NCBI GenBank assembly: GCA_002716585.1 | Contig: PBBL01000008.1 | Coordinates: forward strand, 62,001 to 126,000 | DNA length: 64,000 bases | Origin: Myxococcales bacterium | GTDB taxonomy: Bacteria > Myxococcota_A > Bradymonadia > Bradymonadales > GCA-2716585 | Direction: 5' to 3' | Shown here: piece after piece, positions 9,301 through 16,482 of the stretch | How the letters are laid out: the number at the start of each line of letters is the position of its first letter | Numbering within the stretch: position 1 is the first letter of the stretch | Translations under genes and position numbers: made by a program | The notes under the pieces: generated by a model | The model's database searches: none | What the model was told of the DNA's origin: nothing | The model's input: only the letters and a program-made list of their open reading frames with translations

Positions 9301-10965
9301 TCACTCGATCAAGCTGTTGAGCTGGTAGCCGGTCACGGTCTTGACGTCGCGGGTCAGCTCATCGATGAACGTCATCCGCCCGACCGGGTGCTCCTGGGAG
9401 ATGTAGACCCGGGGGTCGCCGTCATTGGGAATCAGGCCGACGTGCTCCGGCGGCGACCCCAGCCGCACCGAGTCGCTGCGGCGCGCCGCCAGATCGATCA
9501 CCTCGACCTGGCGGACGTCCTCGTTCGCGTCTTCGAGGAGCACGTACAGCCGCCCGGTCTCCTCGCTGAAGACGAACTCACCGGGCTCGGCCGGGACGGT
9601 CTCCAGCTTGGCGTCCCCCGTGCTGATGTCGAACAAAGAGTAGCCCCAGCTCTTGTCGATGAAGTCGTCCACGTCCTCGCCGGGGATCGGCTCACCCGGG
9701 AGGCGGTTGTGGAAGATGATCGCCCGATCGCCGCTCGGCGAGATCGCGACGCTGCGCACGCCCTTGCGCAGCGGGTGGGTCTCGAAGCGCCCGGACTCCA
9801 GCTCGACGACGGTGATCGTCTCGCGGTTCTCGGCGGAGGTGAACACCAGGGCGCGCTGCGCGTCGGGGGTCAGCTCCGCCAGGCCCGCGGGCTCGTCGCC
9901 CAGCGAGATCACCCGCACCGACTCGGGGTCGTCGATCGCCTGCGGCAGATCGACGATCACCAGCTCGCGGGTCTGTCGCACCACCGCCAGCGCCCGGCTC
10001 TGGCCGGGGATGATGTCCAGGTCGGTCGGGGTCGCCGACATCGCCACCAGGGTCGTCCGCGCCGACTCCAGATCGACCACGTTCACCCCCTCCAGGCCCG
10101 CGGTGCGCACAAACGCGAACCGCCCGTCGTCGGTGATCTCGACCTCGCGGTCGGTCTCGTCTTGGGACTCCTGAAACTCGGTCAGCGACACGGGCGGGAT
10201 CGCCCGATCGGCGTCGATGGCGCCCATCTGCACGACGCTCACGCCGGTGCGGGTGATGATGAAGGCGCGCTCACCGGCCTCGTCGAACTCGACGTCGAGC
10301 ACCTGGAAGCCCACGGTCAGGTTGAAGACCTGCTCCTCGCCCTCGGCGAGGCGGACCAGCGCCACGTCTTGAAACGGGGGCGCGTCGGACGCCAGCTCGG
10401 GGTCCTCCAGGGCGGCCTGGAAGTCGTAGTAGGCGAGCGCGTAGTCGCCGTTCGGCGCGAGCACGAGCCCGTTGAGATCAGGCGGCAGGTCGCGGTTGAT
10501 GACGTAATCGCTCGCGTCCCCGGCGCGGATCACGCTCACCTCGTCGCTGCCGGTGTTGAGGACCACGGCGAGGTTCTCGTCGCGGAAGGTGCGAACGACG
10601 GTGGGGTGGTCACCGACCTCGATACTGACGACCTCCAGCGTGGAGGCATCAACCTTGGCGACCGAGTCGAGGCTGGTGTTGGCGACGAACACGAAGTTAC
10701 GGCTGGAGCGGGGCGCCTGGAAGCTGAAGCGCTCCTCCTGCTCGGGGACGTAGGGCTCATCGCTCCCGCCAGGCGCGCCGCCGCTGGTGCCGTTGGAGGC
10801 GCTCGCGCCGCCTCCTCCGCCTCCGCTGTTGTCCTCACCGCCGGACACACCGGACAGGCCCCCGGAGCCCCCCTCGTCCGACCCCGCGCACCCTGAAAGC
10901 CCAATCCCAGCCGCGATCAGGCATCCACCGCCGATCGCGATCGATCGCCACGTTGTCGCTCTCAT
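9301..10965 (-). CDS. Beta-propeller lipoprotein, paralogue 1 (first gene of operon)
   Basis: A 554-residue lipoprotein with lipobox LSGC, a Gly/Ser-rich linker and a YVTN-like propeller. It shares the end signature YISQEHPVGRMTF...GYQLNS with the next gene and so arose by duplication. The ATG at 10965 has GGAGG seven bases upstream; longer in-frame extensions have no signal peptide at their end and are rejected. It is the first gene of the four-gene operon to 5148 and lies 42 bases below the predicted start of a sigma-54-type promoter. Such proteins often act as periplasmic scaffolds or sensors, but the role here is unknown. Confidence 0.82.
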   Translation of the reverse strand: MRATTWRSIAIGGGCLIAAGIGLSGCAGSDEGGSGGLSGVSGGEDNSGGGGGGASASNGTSGGAPGGSDEPYVPEQEERFSFQAPRSSRNFVFVANTSLDSVAKVDASTLEVVSIEVGDHPTVVRTFRDENLAVVLNTGSDEVSVIRAGDASDYVINRDLPPDLNGLVLAPNGDYALAYYDFQAALEDPELASDAPPFQDVALVRLAEGEEQVFNLTVGFQVLDVEFDEAGERAFIITRTGVSVVQMGAIDADRAIPPVSLTEFQESQDETDREVEITDDGRFAFVRTAGLEGVNVVDLESARTTLVAMSATPTDLDIIPGQSRALAVVRQTRELVIVDLPQAIDDPESVRVISLGDEPAGLAELTPDAQRALVFTSAENRETITVVELESGRFETHPLRKGVRSVAISPSGDRAIIFHNRLPGEPIPGEDVDDFIDKSWGYSLFDISTGDAKLETVPAEPGEFVFSEETGRLYVLLEDANEDVRQVEVIDLAARRSDSVRLGSPPEHVGLIPNDGDPRVYISQEHPVGRMTFIDELTRDVKTVTGYQLNSLIE

Positions 10966-11017
10966 GCTCCATCCTCCATCGGGCGAAGGCGCCCTCTGTG
11001 TACAGCCCAGCATCTTA

Positions 11018-11033
11018 TGCAAAACATAAGCCA
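11018..11033 (-). promoter_or_regulatory. Sigma-54-type -24/-12 promoter of the lipoprotein operon
   Basis: The minus strand reads TGGCTTATGTTTTGCA: TGGC at 11033-11030 and TTGC at 11022-11019 with exactly seven bases between, as in the consensus TGGCAC-N5-TTGC. The start site would be near 11007, 42 bases before the lipoprotein ATG. A palindrome CTTATG-N5-CATAAG (11014-11030) overlaps it and might be an operator. Confidence 0.6.
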
Positions 11034-11101
11034 CAGCCACCACGCCGTCCACCAGGACCGGCAGGAGGGGGCTGAGCTGACGCGAACGCCGACGCGCGAG
11101 A

Positions 11102-11117
11102 GGGTCAGGTGTGACCC
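11102..11117. promoter_or_regulatory. Inverted repeat GGGTCA-N4-TGACCC, possible activator site
   Basis: Perfect six-base arms (11102-11107, 11112-11117), centred about 100 bases upstream of the predicted sigma-54 start. That is the usual distance for enhancer-binding activators. The assignment to a specific regulator is not supported. Confidence 0.35.
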
Positions 11118-11376
11118 GCCGTGCACGCCACGAGGCGCCCAGGGCGCAAAGCGCTGGCCCGCACAGGAGATGGAACGTCGTCCAGGTCGGGGTGTGACAC
11201 GATTTCTGGGTGTTCACCGCCCGACCTGACATTCATGGCATGGTCATGAGGGGGGTGTGGCCTGGAGACCACCAGGCTGGAGAACGAAAAGCGTGCTCCC
11301 GGAGGTCCAGAAGCACGCTCAAGATGTTGAGGGGGGTTGTGGCGCCGCGCGTGGACGCGCGGGCATCAGCGAGGAG

Positions 11377-11574
11377 CTACTCGGGCAGCTCCTTCTTGCT
11401 CCCGTCGGTAAGGCGAGGCGACTCGTTGTCATCGTCCTCGCCGCGGACGGAGCGCTGGAAGTTGCGGATCCCGCTGCCGAGCATCCGACCAACCTCGGGG
11501 AGCTTACCGGCCCCAAAGATAATCAGGACAACGGCGAGCACGATAAGAAGCTCTGTGGTTCCCAAACCAAACAT
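11377..11574 (-). CDS. tatA: Sec-independent translocase TatA/TatE
   Basis: Forms the channel part of the twin-arginine export system in the inner membrane. The 65 residues show the family layout: short N-terminal TM helix (LLIVLAVVLIIFGAGKLPEVG, with the FGxxKLPE hinge), amphipathic helix and an acidic charged tail. ATG 11574 has GAGGATGA just upstream. No tatB or tatC lies in the window. A candidate Tat substrate is encoded at 36198-36830. Confidence 0.93.
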   Translation of the reverse strand: MFGLGTTELLIVLAVVLIIFGAGKLPEVGRMLGSGIRNFQRSVRGEDDDNESPRLTDGSKKELPE

Positions 11575-11658
11575 GGGATCATCCTCGGTGGTGTTGCTGC
11601 CACGCTGTGGCGATCAACCCTGGTTGTTGCGAGACCGGAAGCCTCACAATCACCATGA

Positions 11659-11687
11659 AATATGACGCTCTGCCCCGAACCTGTCAA
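11659..11687 (-). promoter_or_regulatory. Sigma-70-type promoter of tatA
   Basis: Minus strand TTGACA (11687-11682), 17-base spacer, CATATT (11664-11659). A perfect -35 with ideal spacing; it overlaps the last bases of rnc and would give tatA its own transcript with a leader of about 78 bases. Confidence 0.6.
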
Positions 11688-12463
11688 CGCTTCGCGGCAG
11701 TAAGTGCGGTCGCGGCGCCCTCGTCGCTCGCCTCGCGCTCAGCCAGGAGCTGCTCCAGCGCGACGCGCGCGGCGTCTTGTTGAGCGGCCTTCTTGCTGCA
11801 CCCGGTGCCCTCGCCGAGCGTGTGCTCGCCCGCGGAGACGAGCGCGGTGTAGACCCGCGCATGCGGCGGGCCGTCGATGCTGGCGATGTGGTAGTGGGGT
11901 CGCTCGTCCTTGTCGGCCTGGATCAGCTCCTGAAGCCGGGTCTTGTAGTCGCTCACCAGCGAGCCATCGGAGACCGCGTCCAGCAGCTCGTCGAACTGGT
12001 TGACGATCACCTCGTAGGCGCACTGGAAGCCCCCGTCGAGGTAGACCGAGGCGAGCATCGCCTCGTAGGCGTCCGCGAGCACCGAGTCCTTGTCGCTCCC
12101 GCCGCTCAGGAACTCGCCCTTGCCGAGCAGCATGCACGCCCCGAGGTCGAGCCGCCGCGACTGCTCGGCCAGCGACGCCTCGCAGACGAGCTGGCTGCGC
12201 AGGTAGCTCAGCCGCCCCTCCGACAGCTCGGGGTAGCGCTTGAACAGCTCTGTCGATACGACCAGATCGAGCACCGCGTCGCCCAGGTACTCCAGCCGCT
12301 GGTTATCGACGCCGACGTCGAACTCGTTGGCGTAGCTGCGGTGGGTGAAGGCTCGCCTCAGGAGCGCGCGGTTGTCGAAGGAGTAACCCAACCTCACCTC
12401 CAGGCGCGCCATCGCTTTGTCGTATTCTGCGCTGTCCATCGGCCTGTGCTCGGGGGTCGTCAC
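11684..12463 (-). CDS. rnc: Ribonuclease III
   Basis: Double-strand-specific endoribonuclease that processes rRNA precursors and structured mRNAs. The catalytic signature NQRLEYLGDAVLDL is at residues 54-67, the second acidic cluster is in DKDSVLADAYEAMLASVYLD, and a double-stranded RNA-binding domain follows (about 175-240, ending KKAAQQDAARVALEQL). Length 259, a little longer than E. coli (226) because of an alanine-rich tail. The GTG start at 12463 has GAGGTG seven bases upstream; ATG at residue 9 is an alternative. Confidence 0.95.
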   Translation of the reverse strand: MTTPEHRPMDSAEYDKAMARLEVRLGYSFDNRALLRRAFTHRSYANEFDVGVDNQRLEYLGDAVLDLVVSTELFKRYPELSEGRLSYLRSQLVCEASLAEQSRRLDLGACMLLGKGEFLSGGSDKDSVLADAYEAMLASVYLDGGFQCAYEVIVNQFDELLDAVSDGSLVSDYKTRLQELIQADKDERPHYHIASIDGPPHARVYTALVSAGEHTLGEGTGCSKKAAQQDAARVALEQLLAEREASDEGAATALTAAKR

Positions 12464-12540
12464 CTGTCTACACCTCGTCTGCGTGACTCAATTGATTGAA
12501 CCACCATCAGACAGGCGTTTCAACCTTGAACATCCACACG

Positions 12541-13629
12541 TTATGCCCGCGGGGACTCAATGAACCCGCCGCCGAGCACCTCATCGCCGTGATAGAACAC
12601 GGCCACCTGCCCCGGCGCGACGGCGTACTGGGGCGTCTCGAACTCCACATGGACCGCGCCGCCCTGCCCCACCGTCACCTGCGCGGGCACGGGCTTCGCC
12701 CGGTAACGGATCTGCACCAGCGACTCGAACAGCGCCGGGGGCTCCTCCCAGCGAAGCCAGTTGCACCGATCCACCTGAAAGCTCCGGGTCTCCAGCCCCC
12801 GCCGCGGGCCGACGAGGACATCGCCGACGTCGGTGCGCAGCTCCAGCACGTACAGCGGCTCGCTCCAGGCGATCCCCAGCCCGCGCCGCTGACCCACGGT
12901 GAACTGGTGCAGCCCCTCGTGCTGCCCCACCACCGTGCCGTCCTCCAGCACAAAGCGCCCTGGCTTGACCTCGTCCCGCTCAAGGCGCTCGCGGACGAAC
13001 TCCTTGTAGCTGCTGCCGGTCACGAAGCAGATCTCCTGGCTCTCCTTCTTCTGCGCGGTGGGCAGGTCGTGGGCCGCGGCCATGTCCCGCACCTCGTCCT
13101 TGGTCAACCCGCCGAGCGGAAAGCGGATCCGAGGCAGCTCGGCCCGAGGGAGCCCATACAGGAAGTAGCTCTGGTTCTTGTTGGCGTCCACGCCGCGCAT
13201 CAGCTTCCAGCGCCCGTCCTCGTGCACCACCCGCGCGTAGTGACCCGTCGCGAGCCAGCTCCCCCCGAGCGCCCTCGCCCGACCGAGCAACACATCGAAC
13301 TTCAGATGGTTGTTGCAGGCGACGCAGGGGTTGGGGGTCCGACCTCTGCGGTACTCATCGACAAAGTAATCGATCACCCGCTCGCGGAACGCGTCCACGT
13401 AGTTGGCGACGTAGAAGGGCACGTCCAGCATCGCCGCGACGCTGCGCGCGTCAAACAAATCGTCGGGAGAGCAGCAGGAGCGGTCGCTGCGCGGCGCCGT
13501 CTCGTACAGGCGCATCGAGACGGCGACGACGTCGTGCCCCTCCTTGACCAGGAGCGCGGCCGTCACCGAGCTGTCCACCCCACCACTCATCGCGACGACG
13601 CCGCGATCTCCAATCTCCAATCCTGTCAT
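12541..13629 (-). CDS. mnmA: tRNA-specific 2-thiouridylase MnmA
   Basis: Thiolates U34 of Lys, Glu and Gln tRNAs using persulfide sulfur and ATP. The PP-loop SGGVDSS is at residues 15-21. The two catalytic cysteines are in NPCVACN (C102) and ESQEICFVTG (about C201). C-terminal beta domains bring the total to 362 aa, normal for the family. ATG 13629 has GAGG nine bases upstream. It lies downstream of a cysteine desulfurase gene, the sulfur donor for this reaction, so the two likely act together. Confidence 0.95.
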   Translation of the reverse strand: MTGLEIGDRGVVAMSGGVDSSVTAALLVKEGHDVVAVSMRLYETAPRSDRSCCSPDDLFDARSVAAMLDVPFYVANYVDAFRERVIDYFVDEYRRGRTPNPCVACNNHLKFDVLLGRARALGGSWLATGHYARVVHEDGRWKLMRGVDANKNQSYFLYGLPRAELPRIRFPLGGLTKDEVRDMAAAHDLPTAQKKESQEICFVTGSSYKEFVRERLERDEVKPGRFVLEDGTVVGQHEGLHQFTVGQRRGLGIAWSEPLYVLELRTDVGDVLVGPRRGLETRSFQVDRCNWLRWEEPPALFESLVQIRYRAKPVPAQVTVGQGGAVHVEFETPQYAVAPGQVAVFYHGDEVLGGGFIESPRA

Positions 13630-13780
13630 GACAACAACCTCAGCAGCCTATCCAGGAGGCGCGTGGTTTCGACCGAAGGCTCACGCGTTTGCGTGAAACG
13701 TTCAGGGTTTCGGGCCACCGTCCGGCCCCCGAGTCAGATAGTGCACAGCGGGTGCCAGAGTCCAGCGCCGATCGGCCCCG

Positions 13781-14914
13781 TCACCCCCAGGCGAGGCTCC
13801 GGGTCCGCTCCAGAACGACGGGGAGGCGCTTGAGCACGAGCTGGATCTCCTCCTCGGTGGTCGGGCGCCCGAGGCTGAAGCGCACCGAGCCGCGCGCCTC
13901 ATCGTAGGGGACGCCCATCGCGAGGATGACGTGGCTGGGCTCCAGCGACCCCGCGGAGCAGGCCGACCCCGCGCTGACCGCGATCCCCTCCAGGTCCAGG
14001 TTCATCAGCAGCGTCTCGCCGTCCACGCCCGGGAAGCGCACGTTGAGCGTGTTGGGCAGCGCAGGATCCGTCAGCCCCTGGCGATGGGCGCCGGGCTCGA
14101 TCGCCTGAATCCCGGCCCAGAGCGCCTCACGCAGCTCCTGCTGTCGCGCGGCCTCCGCGGCGAGGTCGAGCTGGGCGCTGATCCGCGCGGCCTCACCCAT
14201 CCCGACGATCGCGGCGACGTTCTCCGTTCCGGCGCGACGCCCGCGCTCCTGGTGACCGCCGACGATCATGGGGGGCAGCTCCAGCCCGGCGCGGACGTAG
14301 AGCGCCCCCACCCCCTTGGGGCCATAGAGCTTGTGGCTGGAGAGGCTCAGCAGGTCCACGCCGAGCGCCTCGACGTCCACCGGGATCTTGCCGACGGCCT
14401 GGGTCGCGTCGCAGTGCACCCACCAGCCGCGCTCACGGGCGGCGCGGGCGAACTGGGCGACGGGCAGGACGTTCCCGGTCTCGTTGTTGGCGAGCATGAC
14501 GCTCACCCCCCGGACCCCGGCGGCCTCCGCCTGCGCGATCAGCGCGGGGACCTCGGGCAGCTCACCGTGGGGGCCTGGCTGCGCTCGGACGACCTCGGCG
14601 AGGCGCTGGGCGGGCGCCAGCACGGAGGGGTGCTCGATGGCGGTGGTCAGGAGCGGGCCGCGCTCGCCCAGCGCCGCGACGGCGATGTTGTTCGCCTCCG
14701 AGGCGCCGCTCGTGAGGACGATCTCGGTGAAGTCGGCCCCGATCAGCTCGGCGACGCGGCGGCGCGCCTGCTCCACCGCGGCGCGGGCGCGCTGCCCCTC
14801 GCGGTGGATGCTGGATGGGTTGCCGGGCAGGTCGCGGAGCGCGTCGATCATCGCAGCGGCGGCCTCGGGGGCGAGCGGGGTGGTGGCGTTGTAATCGAGG
14901 TAGACACGACGCAT
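13781..14914 (-). CDS. Cysteine desulfurase (NifS/IscS family)
   Basis: PLP enzyme that releases sulfur from cysteine as a persulfide for Fe-S clusters and tRNA thiolation. MRRVYLDYNATTP opens the protein. The PLP lysine lies in SLSSHKLYGPKG (K195), and the persulfide cysteine in AGSACSAGS (C319), a short active loop typical of group I enzymes. Length 377. ATG 14914 has a perfect AAGGAGG five bases upstream. Placed before mnmA, separated by 151 bases that contain only a small hairpin (TCACGC-GTTT-GCGTGA, 13681-13696). No iscU or sufBCD is nearby, so a dedicated tRNA-thiolation role is plausible. Confidence 0.93.
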   Translation of the reverse strand: MRRVYLDYNATTPLAPEAAAAMIDALRDLPGNPSSIHREGQRARAAVEQARRRVAELIGADFTEIVLTSGASEANNIAVAALGERGPLLTTAIEHPSVLAPAQRLAEVVRAQPGPHGELPEVPALIAQAEAAGVRGVSVMLANNETGNVLPVAQFARAARERGWWVHCDATQAVGKIPVDVEALGVDLLSLSSHKLYGPKGVGALYVRAGLELPPMIVGGHQERGRRAGTENVAAIVGMGEAARISAQLDLAAEAARQQELREALWAGIQAIEPGAHRQGLTDPALPNTLNVRFPGVDGETLLMNLDLEGIAVSAGSACSAGSLEPSHVILAMGVPYDEARGSVRFSLGRPTTEEEIQLVLKRLPVVLERTRSLAWG

Positions 14915-14971
14915 GAAGCCTCCTTGGGGGAGCAGGCGTTGGACAGGGGGAGGTGGTGGGCGGTGGGAGCT

Positions 14972-15889
14972 TCAGTCGTAGTTGATGACGCAGTTACGGC
15001 CGTTGTGCTTGGCCTTGTAGAGGCGCTCGTCCACCAGCTTGACCAACCCCTCGGGGACGGGCTCGGTGCTGGGGTCGGGGCCTCGGGCGATCCGCTCCAG
15101 GTACTCGTTGAGGTCGCCGACGCCGATGCTGATCGTGACCGGGATGACCGCCTGATCGAAGGTGAAGGGGTCGGCGGCGACCAGCTTGCGGATCTTCTGC
15201 GCGAGCTGCGTGGCGGCGCGCGCCCCAAGCTCCGGCAGCAGCAACGCGAACTCCTCGCCGCCGTAGCGGGCGAAGATGTCGTCGCGCCGGATCTGCTCTT
15301 TGATCCGCCCGGCGAGCTGCTTGAGGATGAAGTCGCCGGTGAGGTGACCGTAGGTGTCGTTGACCCACTTGAAGCGATCGATGTCGAACATCAGGAGCGC
15401 GAGGCTGCGCTTGTAGCGCAGCGAGCGGCTCATCTCACGCTCAAGGTGCTCGATGAAGTAGCGCTTGTTGTGCACCTGCGTCAGGCAGTCGGTGGTCGTG
15501 AGCTTGTAGATCTCCTCGTGGTACGCGTTCTCGATGTTGTTGCCCGTCAAGAACTTGAAGATCGTCCGACCGACCCGGATCTGGTCGCTGTCGTTGAGGG
15601 TCCGCTCCTTGATCTGGACGTCGTTGACGTAGGTGCCGTTGGTGCTGTCGAGGTCGCGCAGGATGACGCGGTTGCCGTCGTTGATCAGCAGGGCGTGGTG
15701 GCGCGAGATGGAGTCCTCGTCGATGCGGATGTCGGTCTTGGAGGAGCGCCCGATCAGGACGGAGGTCTGGGCGATGGTGTAGCGCTTGCCCAGGTCGAGG
15801 CCGTTGATGACAACCAGGCATGCCTCTTTGGACTCGCCACGTGAGGGCGGCGAGCTGATTACCGTGATGACTGTGCTGTCCCTGCCCAT
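14972..15889 (-). CDS. FHA-GGDEF diguanylate cyclase
   Basis: Predicted cyclic di-GMP synthase controlled through a phosphothreonine-binding domain. The FHA domain (about residues 25-115) has GRSSKTDIRID, SISRHHA and DSTNGTYVND. The GGDEF domain (about 130-300) has an intact active-site motif RYGGEEF with GGEEF at 210-214. RRDD at 201-204, five residues before it, matches the inhibitory I-site RxxD, so product inhibition is expected. There is no TM segment; it is cytoplasmic. FHA domains usually read Ser/Thr-kinase phosphorylation, and this window encodes such kinases, but a partner is only inferred. The ATG 15889 has no clear ribosome-binding site. Confidence 0.9.
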   Translation of the reverse strand: MGRDSTVITVISSPPSRGESKEACLVVINGLDLGKRYTIAQTSVLIGRSSKTDIRIDEDSISRHHALLINDGNRVILRDLDSTNGTYVNDVQIKERTLNDSDQIRVGRTIFKFLTGNNIENAYHEEIYKLTTTDCLTQVHNKRYFIEHLEREMSRSLRYKRSLALLMFDIDRFKWVNDTYGHLTGDFILKQLAGRIKEQIRRDDIFARYGGEEFALLLPELGARAATQLAQKIRKLVAADPFTFDQAVIPVTISIGVGDLNEYLERIARGPDPSTEPVPEGLVKLVDERLYKAKHNGRNCVINYD

Positions 15890-16482
15890 GGAAACAAGCC
15901 GCTTGCGAAATGAGGTGTGAGCCTCGCCTCCGCGAGCCCCACGGCGTCATCAAACCGTGCTCGACACGACCAGGGGTGAGGAGTCGCCCCAGCCCGCCCG
16001 ACGGTCACAACACATCCATGTGGCCTGATCGCCCATCAGGCCACCCACAGCCACCATGTGTGGTTGATCCCGACAGTGGCCTCCCTTCAGGACGAGCCTG
16101 AACGGCCAGGGCGCCAGCTGGTCACGCGGCACCCAACAGGGATCTACTTCACACACTATAACTTTCATAACATACGGAATCAATCCTGGTCCATAAAACC
16201 GATGTGGAAGGGCAGTTTTACTGTCGCCCACGACCTTACATCAACCTACCCTGAGTGTATAAACACGTACCGTTGCGCCCGCATGGCACAATGATTGCTT
16301 AAGGCACCAGGACCAACCCACTCGGAGATCGGCGCCATGCACACCCACCCTCCCCAGCCCCAGTTCAACCGCTCGCGTGGGTGTCACCCCTCACGGTTGG
16401 CCTCGACGCCCCAAGGGGGTAGACTTCATCCACCCACGACACCGTCGTCCGGGTCGCCTGGACCCCACGCCGCGAGGCACCC
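15890..16482. other. Divergent intergenic region with A/T-rich core
   Basis: The 593 bases between the diguanylate cyclase and the DUF2339-type gene hold no convincing gene. From about 16140 to 16300 the sequence is markedly A/T-richer than the surroundings, and it contains a perfect sigma-54-type promoter at 16284-16299. TATAAA at 16259-16264 could be a -10 element but has no good -35 partner. Confidence 0.5.
16284..16299 (+). promoter_or_regulatory. Perfect sigma-54-type promoter upstream of the DUF2339-type gene
   Basis: TGGCACAATGATTGCT matches TGGCAC-N5-TTGCW at every defined position. The predicted start is near 16310, giving a 173-base leader to ATG 16483. The site is in the A/T-rich part of the gap and on the right strand for the membrane-protein operon. 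Confidence 0.65.

Larger units (their letters stand above)
10966..11376. other. Intergenic region, lipoprotein operon promoter side
   Basis: No gene is visible. Near the left end it holds the sigma-54-like promoter of the lipoprotein operon, and about 100 bases upstream of its predicted start a perfect GGGTCA-N4-TGACCC inverted repeat. Confidence 0.55.

Noticed and set aside
11140-11170. Second sigma-54-like site GGGC-N7-TTGC on the minus strand
   Set aside because: Starts with GGGC rather than TGGC and lies about 180 bases from the lipoprotein gene; the site at 11018-11033 is better.
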